DNA from: Thioclava nitratireducens
GTDB taxonomy: Bacteria > Pseudomonadota > Alphaproteobacteria > Rhodobacterales > Rhodobacteraceae
Reading direction: 5' to 3'
Length of the DNA: 64,000 nt
Assembly (NCBI RefSeq): GCF_001940525.2
Contig: NZ_CP019437.1
Coordinates: 47,501-111,500, forward strand
Shown here: in pieces, positions 52,785-60,963 of the stretch
Position numbering within the stretch: position 1 is the stretch's first letter
Layout of the letters: the number at the start of each line of letters is the position of its first letter
Position numbers and translations under genes: made by a program
The notes under the pieces: model-generated
What the model was told of the DNA's origin: nothing
Seen by the model: the letters and a program-made list of their open reading frames with translations, nothing else
The model's database searches: none

Positions 52785-52793
52785 TGTGGATAA
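52785..52793 (-). promoter_or_regulatory. DnaA-box match upstream of smc
   Basis: TGTGGATAA on the plus strand is TTATCCACA on the minus strand, a perfect DnaA box. It lies about 100 nt before the smc start in the lrgA/smc divergent spacer. A single isolated box can occur by chance, but the position near a chromosome-organisation gene is noteworthy. Confidence 0.45.
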
Positions 52794-52813
52794 TGCCGCC
52801 ATCATCTCCAGAT

Positions 52814-52858
52814 GAAGTGTCTTCCCATTGACTCGCAGGCCTGCTCTACGGACACTTC
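52814..52858. repeat. 8-bp inverted repeat before smc
   Basis: GAAGTGTC (52814-52821) and GACACTTC (52851-52858) are perfectly inverted around 29 bases that include TTGACT, a near-consensus -35 (52828-52833). The right arm falls where a -10 element would lie, so it may be an operator; no good -10 sequence is visible. Confidence 0.4.
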
Positions 52859-52891
52859 TCAGTACTCATTCAGATTCGGAAAGTTCGGCAA

Positions 52892-55800
52892 TTGCGCTTC
52901 TCTCGGCTACGTCTCAACGGTTTCAAGAGCTTCGTGGACCCCACGGATCTCGTGATCCATGACGGGCTGACCGGCGTCGTCGGGCCCAATGGCTGCGGCA
53001 AGTCGAACCTCCTGGAAGCGCTGCGCTGGGTGATGGGCGAGAACCGCCCCTCGGCGATGCGCGGCGGCGGGATGGAAGACGTGATCTTCGCGGGGGCCTC
53101 GTCGCGGGGCGCGCGCAATTTCGCGGAAGTCGCGCTGCAGATCGACAATACCGAGCGGCTCGCGCCCTCGGGGTTCAACGACAGCGACGGGCTGGAGATC
53201 GTGCGCCGGATCACCCGCGATGCGGGCTCGGCCTACAAGGTGAACTCCAAGGACGTGCGGGCCCGAGACGTTCAGATGCTGTTCGCGGACGCCTCGACCG
53301 GAGCGCATTCGCCCGCACTCGTGCGGCAGGGCCAGATTTCCGAGCTGATCAACGCCAAGCCGAAGAACCGTCGCCGCATCCTCGAGGAAGCGGCCGGGAT
53401 TTCCGGGCTCTATCAGCGCCGCCACGAGGCGGAGCTGAAGCTGAACGGCGCCGAGCAGAATCTGACGCGCGTCGATGACGTGATCGAGCAACTCGCCTCG
53501 CAGCTGGCTACCCTCGCCCGGCAGGCCCGTCAGGCCGCGCGCTACCGCACCATCGGCGAAGAGCTGCGCCGCGCCGAGGGGATGCTGCTGTATCGTCGTT
53601 GGCGCGAAGCCGATCTGGCCCGCACGACCGCCGAAGAGGCGCATCGCGAGAAGGTCACCGGGGCCGCGCAAGCCGAGAGAGCCTCCCGCGAGGCGGCGAA
53701 AGCCCGGCAGGGCAAGGAAGACGCATTGCCGCCGCTGCGCGAGGAAGAAGCCATCGCAGGCGCGATCCTGCAACGCCTCACCGTACAGCGCGACGCGCTC
53801 TCGGATCAGGAAGATCAGGCGATTGCGCGGATCGAGACGCTGAAGGCCCGGATCGAGCAGCTCGTGCGTGACATGGAGCGCGAAGCGGGCCTAAATCGCG
53901 ATGCGGGGGAGACGATCGGGCGGCTCGAATGGGAGCAGGCGCAGATCGCGAAAGCCTCCGAGGGGCATGAAGACAAGCTGGCCGCAGCGGTCGATGCCGC
54001 CCATGAGGCTGCGCAGATTCTGCAGGAGCGCGAGGCGCAACTGTCGGAACTGACCGAGGATGTCGCGCGGCTCGCGGCCCGCCACCAGTCGTCGCAGCGT
54101 TTGGTGACCGACAACCGCGCGACGGCCGAGAAATCCGAGGCCGCCGCCGCGCAGGCGAAGCAAGCTGCCGAGGCTGCTGCCGCCGCGCTTGCGAAGGCGA
54201 ATGCGGAATTCGAGGCAGCCGAAGGCGCACAGACACAAGCGCAAGCTGCCGCCGAAGCTGCCGAAGAGTCGTTGGCCGCTGCCGATGACGCGCGCGCCGA
54301 GGCGCAGGGCCGCGAAAGCGCAGCCCGGGCAGCGCGCTCGGAGGCCGAGGGCGAAGCGGGGGCCTTGCGCGCCGAAGTCTCGGCACTGGCTCGTCTGGTC
54401 GAGCGCGAAGCCTCCAACGGTCAGCAAATTCTCGACCGCGTCCGGGTGGATCGTGGCTACGAGGCGGCCCTTGGTGCCGCCCTCGCCGATGACCTGCGCG
54501 CGCCGGAAGTCGGCGAGGATGACGCGACCGGCTGGCAAGCCCTCCCCGACTATCCCACGCCGCAACCCCTGCCCGCCGGGGTCGAGCCGCTCTCGGCCCA
54601 TGTCGACGTGCCCGACGTGCTGGTCCGCCGGATTTCGCAGATTGGTCTGGTAGAGGATTATGACGAGGGCGCGCGGCTGCAGGATCAGCTGGCCCCCGGT
54701 CAGCGGCTGGTGTCGACCGAGGGCGACCTGTGGCGCTGGGACGGCTATCGCGCCGGCGCCGAGGATGCCCCGACCGCCGCCGCACTGCGCCTGCAACAGC
54801 TCAACCGTCTGGTGGAATTGAAGCGCGATCTCGAAGAGGCCGAGGCGCGCGCTTCGGGCGCGAAATCCGCTCATGAGGCGCTGACCGCCGCGCTGGCCGA
54901 GGCCACACGCGCCGATACCAGCGCCCGCGAGGCGCGCCGCGAGGCCGATCGCCGTCTGGCCGAGGCCGGCCGCGCGCTCAGCCGCGCCGAGGCCGATCGT
55001 TCCATCGCCAGCTCCAAGCTTGAAAGCGCACAGCTCGCCGTCGCACGCCACGAGGAAGAAGCTAGCAGCGCGCGGATGGCGCTGCGCGAGGCGGTGAATG
55101 CGCAATCCTCCCTGCCCGATCTGGACGCCGCGCGCGGCGACGTCGAGGCTGTGAAGATGACCGTCGAAGCGGCGCGGATGACGATGATGACCAAGCGCTC
55201 CGCCCATGACGAAATACGTCGCGAGGGCGAGGCGCGGCTGAAGCGTCGGCAGGAGATCACCAAGGAAATCTCCGGTTGGCGGCACCGGCTGGAGACTGCA
55301 GAGAAACGCTCCGCCGAGCTGGAAACCCGCAAGATCGAGAGCGAGGCGGAGTTGAAAGACGCCTCCGCCGCCCCTGAGGAATTGGCCGCGAAACGCGCCG
55401 AGCTGTCGGAAGCCATTGCCACCGCCGAAGCGCGTCAGGCCGAAGCGTCGGAAAAGCTGTCGGGCGCGGAAACCGCCCTGCGCGAGGCGCAGCTGGCTGA
55501 GCGCGAGGCCGAACGTCTGGCTGGCGAGGCGCGCGAAGCCCGCGCCCGCGCCGAGGCCCGCGTCGACGCGGCGCGCGAAACCGTCGCCTATGCCGCCGAA
55601 CGCATCCTGGAAGAGACCGAGAAGTCGCCGCAGGATCTGCTGGAAAGCCTCGATACCGATCCCGAGAAGATGCCCGACGCGGAGAAGCTCGACGCGGAAG
55701 TGAACCGGCTCAAGCGACTGCGCGAGAGCCTCGGCGCAGTCAACCTGCGCGCCGAGGAAGATGCGCGCGAGGTACAGGAAGAGCATGACGCGCTGGTGCA

Positions 55801-56350
55801 GGAGAAATCCGATCTCGAAGAGGCGATCCGCAAGCTGCGCGCCGGGATTTCGGGGCTCAACCGCGAAGGGCGCGAGCGTCTTCTGACCGCGTTCGAGCAG
55901 GTGAACGAGAACTTCCGCACGCTGTTCACCCACCTCTTCGGCGGTGGCTCTGCGAACCTGCAACTGGTCGAAAGCGACGACCCGCTGGAGGCCGGTCTCG
56001 AGATCATGTGCCAGCCGCCGGGCAAGAAGCTGTCCACGCTGTCGCTGTTGTCGGGCGGGGAGCAGACGCTGACCGCGATGGCGCTGATCTTCGCGGTCTT
56101 CATGGCCAACCCCGCGCCGATCTGCGTGCTTGACGAGGTCGACGCGCCGCTAGACGACGCCAACGTTACGCGCTTCTGCGACCTGCTCGACGAGATGACG
56201 CGGCGCACCGATACGCGCTTTTTGATCATCACCCACCATGCGGTGACGATGGCGCGGATGGACCGGCTGTTCGGGGTGACGATGCAGGAGCAGGGCGTGA
56301 GCCAGCTCGTCTCGGTCGACCTGAAGAAGGCCGAGGCGCTGGTGGCGTAA
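52892..56350 (+). CDS. smc: Chromosome segregation protein SMC
   Basis: A 1152-residue condensin ATPase. Walker A GPNGCGKSN is at 31-39; the coiled-coil arms run about 165-495 and 640-1000 around a hinge at about 500-630. The C-terminal head has signature LSGGEQTLTAMAL near 1055 and Walker B CVLDEVDAPLDDAN near 1085. The start is a TTG at 52892 (reads LRFSRLRLNGFKSF), because no ATG or GTG precedes the conserved first strand; the ribosome site is weak. ScpA and ScpB are not in the window. The arms are extremely Ala/Glu/Arg rich. Confidence 0.95.
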   Translation: MRFSRLRLNGFKSFVDPTDLVIHDGLTGVVGPNGCGKSNLLEALRWVMGENRPSAMRGGGMEDVIFAGASSRGARNFAEVALQIDNTERLAPSGFNDSDGLEIVRRITRDAGSAYKVNSKDVRARDVQMLFADASTGAHSPALVRQGQISELINAKPKNRRRILEEAAGISGLYQRRHEAELKLNGAEQNLTRVDDVIEQLASQLATLARQARQAARYRTIGEELRRAEGMLLYRRWREADLARTTAEEAHREKVTGAAQAERASREAAKARQGKEDALPPLREEEAIAGAILQRLTVQRDALSDQEDQAIARIETLKARIEQLVRDMEREAGLNRDAGETIGRLEWEQAQIAKASEGHEDKLAAAVDAAHEAAQILQEREAQLSELTEDVARLAARHQSSQRLVTDNRATAEKSEAAAAQAKQAAEAAAAALAKANAEFEAAEGAQTQAQAAAEAAEESLAAADDARAEAQGRESAARAARSEAEGEAGALRAEVSALARLVEREASNGQQILDRVRVDRGYEAALGAALADDLRAPEVGEDDATGWQALPDYPTPQPLPAGVEPLSAHVDVPDVLVRRISQIGLVEDYDEGARLQDQLAPGQRLVSTEGDLWRWDGYRAGAEDAPTAAALRLQQLNRLVELKRDLEEAEARASGAKSAHEALTAALAEATRADTSAREARREADRRLAEAGRALSRAEADRSIASSKLESAQLAVARHEEEASSARMALREAVNAQSSLPDLDAARGDVEAVKMTVEAARMTMMTKRSAHDEIRREGEARLKRRQEITKEISGWRHRLETAEKRSAELETRKIESEAELKDASAAPEELAAKRAELSEAIATAEARQAEASEKLSGAETALREAQLAEREAERLAGEAREARARAEARVDAARETVAYAAERILEETEKSPQDLLESLDTDPEKMPDAEKLDAEVNRLKRLRESLGAVNLRAEEDAREVQEEHDALVQEKSDLEEAIRKLRAGISGLNREGRERLLTAFEQVNENFRTLFTHLFGGGSANLQLVESDDPLEAGLEIMCQPPGKKLSTLSLLSGGEQTLTAMALIFAVFMANPAPICVLDEVDAPLDDANVTRFCDLLDEMTRRTDTRFLIITHHAVTMARMDRLFGVTMQEQGVSQLVSVDLKKAEALVA

Positions 56351-56352
56351 CA

Positions 56353-56456
56353 GCAAGGGGCTCCGCCCTCGTCGCCGTAGGGCGACAAAACTAAAGGGTG
56401 AAGGGGCTCTACCCTGCGCTATCGCGCCCCGGGATATTTTCATCAAGAAGAAGAGA
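56353..56456 (+). repeat. Dispersed intergenic element, copy B
   Basis: Behind smc, GGGGC/GCCC-type short hairpins (AAGGGGCTCCGCCC, then CGCCGTAGGGCG and AAGGGGCTCTACCC) lead to CCCGGGATATTT-TCAT-CAAG-AAGAAGAG at about 56429-56456. The last 28 bases align without gaps to copies A and C. The smc-ridA gap (173 nt) is essentially this element. Confidence 0.65.
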
Positions 56457-56523
56457 AGCGATTCCGCTTGCGGGAGAAAAGGCGCGCGCCTAGCCTCGCG
56501 TCGAATTTCACATGGAGGGCGCA

Positions 56524-56979
56524 ATGGCCAAGATCGAAGCACGTCTCGAAGAGTTGGGGATTCAGCTTCCCGATGCCCCGGCACCGGCCGCGAATTACGT
56601 GCCCTTCGTGCGCACCGGCAATCAGCTGTTCGTCTCGGGGCAAATCTCGAACGGGCCCGAGGGTCTGATCCGCGGCAAACTCGGCGACGGCATGGACGTC
56701 GAAGAGGGCGCGATGGCGGCGCGTTTCTGCGGGCTGGCTCTGATCGCCCAGGCGAAAGCCGCCATCGGCGATCTCGACAAACTTCGCGTGGTGAAGCTGG
56801 TGGGATTCGTGAACTCCACCACTGATTTCACCGATCAGCCCAAGGTCATCAACGGCTGCTCCGACCTGATGGTCGAGGTCTTCGGCGAAGCCGGGCGTCA
56901 CGCGCGTTCGGCGGTCTCGGCGGCTTCGCTGCCGATGGGCGTCGCAGTCGAGATCGAGGCGATTTTCGAGGTCGCGTGA
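56524..56979 (+). CDS. RidA/YjgF family protein
   Basis: A 151-residue member of the RidA superfamily, whose prototype hydrolyses reactive enamine/imine intermediates from PLP enzymes. NYVPFVRTGNQLFVSGQISNG is the family start, and RHARSAVSAASLPMGVAVEIEAI holds the substrate-binding Arg and the C-terminal strand. It is longer than RidA (about 128) and belongs to the group with an N-terminal KIEARLEELGI helix. The start at 56524 follows GGAGGGCGCA. It overlaps the GDPD gene by one base. Confidence 0.87.
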   Translation: MAKIEARLEELGIQLPDAPAPAANYVPFVRTGNQLFVSGQISNGPEGLIRGKLGDGMDVEEGAMAARFCGLALIAQAKAAIGDLDKLRVVKLVGFVNSTTDFTDQPKVINGCSDLMVEVFGEAGRHARSAVSAASLPMGVAVEIEAIFEVA

Positions 56980-57743
56980 TGGCATTGCATCCTGATTTTC
57001 TCCGGCTTCCGATCGCGCATAGGGCTTTGCACGACTACACGCTGGGCCGCCCTGAGAACAGCCGCGGGGCGATCCGCGCGGCAATCGCCGCGGGTTACGG
57101 AATCGAGATCGACGTGCAGCTCTCCGCCGATGGCGTGCCGATGGTGTTTCACGACTACGCGCTGGACCGGCTGACCGCAGAGCGCGGCCCGGTACGCCAG
57201 CGAACGGCGGCGGAGCTGGGTGCGATCCATCTGAGCGGCACGGAGGAAGGTATTCCGACCCTCGCCGAAGTGCTGGAGATCGTGAAAGGCCAAGTGCCGC
57301 TTCTGGTCGAGATCAAGGATCAGGACGGGGCTCTCGGTTCGCAGATCGGCGCGCTGGAGGAGGCGACGGCGCTGTTGCTGCGCGATTACGAGGGCCCGGT
57401 CGCAGTGATGTCCTTCAACCCCCATGCGGTGGCGGCTTTCGGCGAATTGGCCCCGGACGTCGCTGTCGGTCTGACAACCTCGGCCTACCAGCCCAATGAC
57501 TGGGCTCTGCTGCCCGCGGCGCGCGGCGACGAGCTGCGCCACATCCCCGATTTCGATCGCGTCGGGGCGGCCTTCATCTCGCATGAGGCGAAGGACCTGA
57601 ACGCGCTTCGGGTGACCGAGCTGAAATCGCTCGGCGTGCCGGTTCTGTGCTGGACGATCCGCTCCGTCGACGAGGAGGCGCTGGCGCGGCGGGTCGCCGA
57701 TAACGTGACCTTCGAAGGCTACCTCTCGGCGCTTCCGGCTTGA
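56979..57743 (+). CDS. Glycerophosphodiester phosphodiesterase family protein
   Basis: A 254-residue TIM-barrel hydrolase that releases glycerol 3-phosphate from glycerophosphodiesters. Catalytic His residues are in AHRALHDYTLGRPENS and VFHDYALDRL; metal-binding Glu and Asp are in IEIDVQLS and the LLVEIKDQDG strand. No signal peptide, so cytoplasmic. GTG 56976 and ATG 56979 are possible starts, both overlapping the RidA stop. It is 57 nt upstream of the DUF482 gene. Confidence 0.9.
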   Translation: MALHPDFLRLPIAHRALHDYTLGRPENSRGAIRAAIAAGYGIEIDVQLSADGVPMVFHDYALDRLTAERGPVRQRTAAELGAIHLSGTEEGIPTLAEVLEIVKGQVPLLVEIKDQDGALGSQIGALEEATALLLRDYEGPVAVMSFNPHAVAAFGELAPDVAVGLTTSAYQPNDWALLPAARGDELRHIPDFDRVGAAFISHEAKDLNALRVTELKSLGVPVLCWTIRSVDEEALARRVADNVTFEGYLSALPA

Positions 57744-57800
57744 CGCGGAGCGCGCGGGGCACAGATTCAGGCAAAGGATCGCCTAACCTCCCGGGATGAA

Positions 57801-58988
57801 ATGGATCAAAGCGTTGAAATCACGCTTTATTCGGATATTTCCGAAATAAGTGAAACAGACTGGAATGCCTGCGCCTGCCCCGAAACCGGGGATGGGGAAC
57901 GGGCGTTCGACCCGTTCACCACACATCGGTTTCTTGCCGCCCTCGAGGCCTCCGGCTCGGTCGGGCCGGGCACGGGCTGGGATGCGCGGCATATGGTGGC
58001 GCGGATGGGCGACCGGATCATCGGTGTCGCGCCGCTCTACGTGAAATCGCACAGTCAGGGCGAATATGTCTTCGATCACGGCTGGGCCGATGCGTTCGAG
58101 CGCGCGGGCGGGCGCTATTACCCCAAGCTGCAATGCGCGGTGCCCTTCACCCCAGTGGCCGGGCGGCGTCTGCTGGTTCTGCCGGGGCTGGAAGAGGCCG
58201 GGGGCCGCGCGCTTCTGGCTGGCATGGCGCAGATCGCGGAAGGGGCCGGGGTTTCCTCGGTCCATATGACGTTTTGTACCGAGGACGAGGCTGAGCTTGC
58301 CACCGAAGCGGGCTGGCTGCCACGGATCGGGCAGCAGTTCCATTGGTTCAACGAGGGGTATGAGAGTTTCGACCAGTTCCTCGGCGAACTGAGCTCACGC
58401 AAGCGCAAGGCTTTGCGCAAGGAGCGTCAGCGGGCGCAGGCCTTCGGCGGCGAGATCGTGCAGTTGACCGGCGACGACATACTGCCCGAGCATTGGGACG
58501 CGTTCTGGCAGTTCTATCAGGACACTGGCGCGCGAAAATGGGGCCGCCCCTACCTGACCCGTGCCTTCTTCGATCTTCTGCACGAGATGCGCGACGACGT
58601 GCTTCTGGTGCTTGCGATGAACGGCGACCGCCCGATCGCCGGTGCGCTGAACCTGATCGGGCGCGAGGCTCTGTTCGGGCGCTACTGGGGGTGTATCGAG
58701 GATCACCCCTTCCTGCATTTCGAGCTTTGCTACCATCAGGCGGTCGATTACGCGATCGCGCACAAGCTGAGCCGGGTCGAGGCCGGCGCGCAGGGCGAAC
58801 ACAAGCTGGCGCGCGGCTACCTGCCCGTCGCCACCCATTCGGCGCACTGGATTGGCCATCAAGGTCTGCGCGGCGCGGTCGCGGAGTACTTGGAAGCCGA
58901 ACGCGCCGCCGTGGACGAAGATATCGAGATACTGACCGAAATGGGCCCATTCCGGAGCCCCTCGGGTGGCAGCGATGAGCAGGCGTGA
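57801..58988 (+). CDS. DUF482/GNAT-like (peptidogalycan biosynthesis family) protein
   Basis: A 395-residue protein with a double-GNAT (FemAB-like) layout, COG3146-type. Landmarks are AFDPFTTHRFLAALEASGSV, YVFDHGWADAFERAGGRYYPKLQ and VPFTPVAGRRLL in the N-terminal half. The C-terminal half has SSRKRKALRKERQ, FYQDTGARKWGRPYLTR, a LFGRYWGC strand and GAQGEHKLARGYLPV. The family is annotated as acyltransferase-like, but the donor and acceptor are not known to me. It lies between GDPD and mscS (39 nt), probably co-transcribed. Confidence 0.85.
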   Translation: MDQSVEITLYSDISEISETDWNACACPETGDGERAFDPFTTHRFLAALEASGSVGPGTGWDARHMVARMGDRIIGVAPLYVKSHSQGEYVFDHGWADAFERAGGRYYPKLQCAVPFTPVAGRRLLVLPGLEEAGGRALLAGMAQIAEGAGVSSVHMTFCTEDEAELATEAGWLPRIGQQFHWFNEGYESFDQFLGELSSRKRKALRKERQRAQAFGGEIVQLTGDDILPEHWDAFWQFYQDTGARKWGRPYLTRAFFDLLHEMRDDVLLVLAMNGDRPIAGALNLIGREALFGRYWGCIEDHPFLHFELCYHQAVDYAIAHKLSRVEAGAQGEHKLARGYLPVATHSAHWIGHQGLRGAVAEYLEAERAAVDEDIEILTEMGPFRSPSGGSDEQA

Positions 58989-59027
58989 TAAGTAGCAGTG
59001 TTAAAGGACGTATGACGGGAGCGATGA

Positions 59028-59909
59028 ATGAATTTCAATGACCTGACCGATGTCAGCGCGTGGCTGACGCAGGATCGGATCGATGCGGCCATCATGGTTG
59101 CGGTGAATGTGGTGGCTGCGCTGGTGATCCTGCTGGTCGCAATGGCGATCTCGGCCTGGGCCAAACGGCGCATCGTGGCGCTGTCGCAGCGCTACAAGCG
59201 GCTGGACGACACGCTCTTCGGCTTCCTCGGGAACATGGTGAAATACCTGATCCTCGCGATCGGGGTGATCTTCATCCTAAACCGCTTCGGCATCCAGACC
59301 ACGTCGCTGGCCGCCCTCGTCGGTGCTGCCGGTCTGGCCATCGGTCTCGCGCTGCAGGGCACGCTGTCGAACCTCGCCGCCGGGGTGATGATCATCCTGT
59401 TCCGCCCGTTCCGCCAAGGCGACTACATCGCCGCGGGCTCGGAAAGCGGCACGGTGACCGAGATTCAGCTCTTCTACACGGTTCTGACGACCTATGACGG
59501 CATCCAGATCATCGTGCCCAACAGCGACATCTGGTCGAGCGCGATCACCAATTACTCCGCCAATCCGACACGTATGATGGATCTGACGATCGGCGTCGCC
59601 TATGACGCGGATCTCAAGAAAACGCAGGAAGTGCTGGAGAAGATCTCGCTCTCCGATCCGCGCGCCCTGCCGGAGCCCGCGCCGGTGATCCGCGTGAAGC
59701 AGCTCGGCGACAGCTCGGTCGATTTTACCTTCCGTGTCTGGGCCACCACCGCCGACTTCTGGGGGCTTCAGGCGGAATATACCCGCAAGATCAAGGAGGA
59801 GTTCGACGCGAACGGCATCGGCATCCCCTTCCCTACGCGCACGCTCGAAGTGGTGCAGGTGCCGAAGATCGAAACCCGCAGCGTGACACGCGAAAGCGGC
59901 GCCGCTTGA
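59028..59909 (+). CDS. mscS: Small-conductance mechanosensitive channel MscS
   Basis: A 293-residue MscS of minimal type. Three N-terminal helices (about 15-40, 60-83 and 90-125) include the pore helix GLAIGLALQGTLSNLAAGVM. The cytoplasmic beta domain follows (FRPFRQGDYIAAGSESGTVTEIQLFYT), with the PNSDIWSSAITNYS signature, then the alpha-beta domain and C-terminal barrel. It relieves turgor on osmotic downshock. It starts 39 nt after the DUF482 gene. A GGCCCGC/GCGGGCC hairpin sits just after the stop (59916-59941). Confidence 0.94.
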   Translation: MNFNDLTDVSAWLTQDRIDAAIMVAVNVVAALVILLVAMAISAWAKRRIVALSQRYKRLDDTLFGFLGNMVKYLILAIGVIFILNRFGIQTTSLAALVGAAGLAIGLALQGTLSNLAAGVMIILFRPFRQGDYIAAGSESGTVTEIQLFYTVLTTYDGIQIIVPNSDIWSSAITNYSANPTRMMDLTIGVAYDADLKKTQEVLEKISLSDPRALPEPAPVIRVKQLGDSSVDFTFRVWATTADFWGLQAEYTRKIKEEFDANGIGIPFPTRTLEVVQVPKIETRSVTRESGAA

Positions 59910-59915
59910 ACTGGC

Positions 59916-59941
59916 GGCCCGCTGCTGCAAGGCTGCGGGCC
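59916..59941 (+). terminator. Possible terminator after mscS
   Basis: GGCCCGC-N12-GCGGGCC, a seven-pair stem, begins 6 nt after the mscS stop. Only AGCTT follows, not a T-run, so termination may be partial and phhB could be read through. Confidence 0.4.
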
Positions 59942-59966
59942 AGCTTAACGTATCAGGGAGTAAGCG

Positions 59967-60338
59967 ATGACTTCGAAGCTCGAACCCGAGGAACGCAGGG
60001 CGCTGCTGAACGCGCTTGAAGATACCGGATGGCGCGCGGCCGATGGACAGGATGCCCTGATCAAGCGGCTCCTGTTCAAGGACTTCTCCGCCGCGTGGGG
60101 CTTCATGAGCCAAGCCGCGCTTTGCGCCGAAAAGATGGATCACCATCCCGACTGGCGCAACGTCTACAACAAGCTCGAGATCACGCTGACGACCCATGAC
60201 TGCGGCGGCATCAGCGTGCTCGATATCGAGCTAGCCGGTGCGCTGGACTCGCTGGCCGAAGGCGTCGCCGAGGTCGATCGCGACATCGGACGCCCGTTGA
60301 TGCGACTGGCCGAGCCGGCTCCGAAAGACGAAGACTGA
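59967..60338 (+). CDS. phhB: Pterin-4a-carbinolamine dehydratase
   Basis: A 123-residue PCD/DCoH enzyme that recycles the pterin cofactor of aromatic hydroxylases. The active-site block AEKMDHHPDWRNVYNKLEITLTTHDCGG is split by the conserved HHP[DE]W motif (His-His near residue 54). Members are usually about 95-110 residues; here an acidic C-terminal extension of about 20 residues (RLAEPAPKDED) is added. No phenylalanine hydroxylase gene is nearby. It ends at a strong terminator opposite the peroxiredoxin gene. Confidence 0.93.
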   Translation: MTSKLEPEERRALLNALEDTGWRAADGQDALIKRLLFKDFSAAWGFMSQAALCAEKMDHHPDWRNVYNKLEITLTTHDCGGISVLDIELAGALDSLAEGVAEVDRDIGRPLMRLAEPAPKDED

Positions 60339-60342
60339 CGAA

Positions 60343-60372
60343 AAACGCCCGGCTCCTTGGCCGGGCGTTTTC
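60343..60372. terminator. Bidirectional terminator between phhB and peroxiredoxin
   Basis: AAAACGCCCGGC-TCCTT-GGCCGGGCGTTTT forms a 10-12 bp stem with A- and T-runs on the two sides, between convergent genes. Confidence 0.88.
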
Positions 60373-60392
60373 CTTTGCATTTGGGCCGCGGA

Positions 60393-60881
60393 TCAGATCT
60401 CCGCGAGAAGCCCTTCGCCTGCGGAGGCTTCACAGGTGCCGGGGCTTTCCTCGACATTCAGCTGCTTGACCACACCGTCCTCGACGAGCATCGCATAGCG
60501 CTTCGAGCGGTTGATGAGACCCGCGGGCGGCGCCGTGAAATCCATCTCGATCGCCTGCGTGAATGCGGCTTCCGGGTCGGCCAGCATGGTCAGCCCCGCC
60601 TCGGTCGCGCCCGTCGCCTCGCCCCACGACTTCATCACGAAGGGGTCGTTGACCGAGACGCAGATGATCTCATCCACGCCCTTCTCCGCGAATTGGTCCT
60701 TGGTGCGGATGAAGCTCGGCACATGGGCGGTCGTGCAGACGCCGGTATAGGCGCCCGGCACCGCGAAGATCACGATCTTGCGGCCCTTCATCTTGTCACC
60801 AAGGCTCACGGGCTGCGGCCCTTCATCGCCCATCGCGAGGAGAGTCGCGCCAGGAAGAACGTCGCCGGTCGAAATAGTCAT
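60393..60881 (-). CDS. Peroxiredoxin of the Prx5/AhpE-like group
   Basis: A 162-residue thiol peroxidase. The peroxidatic Cys49 is in PGAYTGVCTTAHVPSF (TxxC with preceding Pro), and a C-terminal Cys in SPGTCEASAGEGLL can act as resolving cysteine. GDxLP and GLINRSKRYAMLVEDG match Prx5-type enzymes. It reduces peroxides with glutathione or glutaredoxin in characterised homologues. It is divergent from the FAD-reductase gene (82 nt), a pairing that could share redox control, though no OxyR-like site is obvious. Confidence 0.93.
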   Translation of the reverse strand: MTISTGDVLPGATLLAMGDEGPQPVSLGDKMKGRKIVIFAVPGAYTGVCTTAHVPSFIRTKDQFAEKGVDEIICVSVNDPFVMKSWGEATGATEAGLTMLADPEAAFTQAIEMDFTAPPAGLINRSKRYAMLVEDGVVKQLNVEESPGTCEASAGEGLLAEI

Positions 60882-60963
60882 GAAAAGCTCCGATTTGTTC
60901 GCGTTGCACTTGTTCCGCCCGTCGATATAGGGTCATGCGCGAGCCGGGCCAGTGGAGAAAGAT

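Noticed and set aside
53891..55963. A 690-codon minus-strand open frame within smc
   Set aside because: Antisense to the SMC coiled coil; composition mirrors the Ala/Glu/Arg-rich codons of smc and there is no ribosome site.
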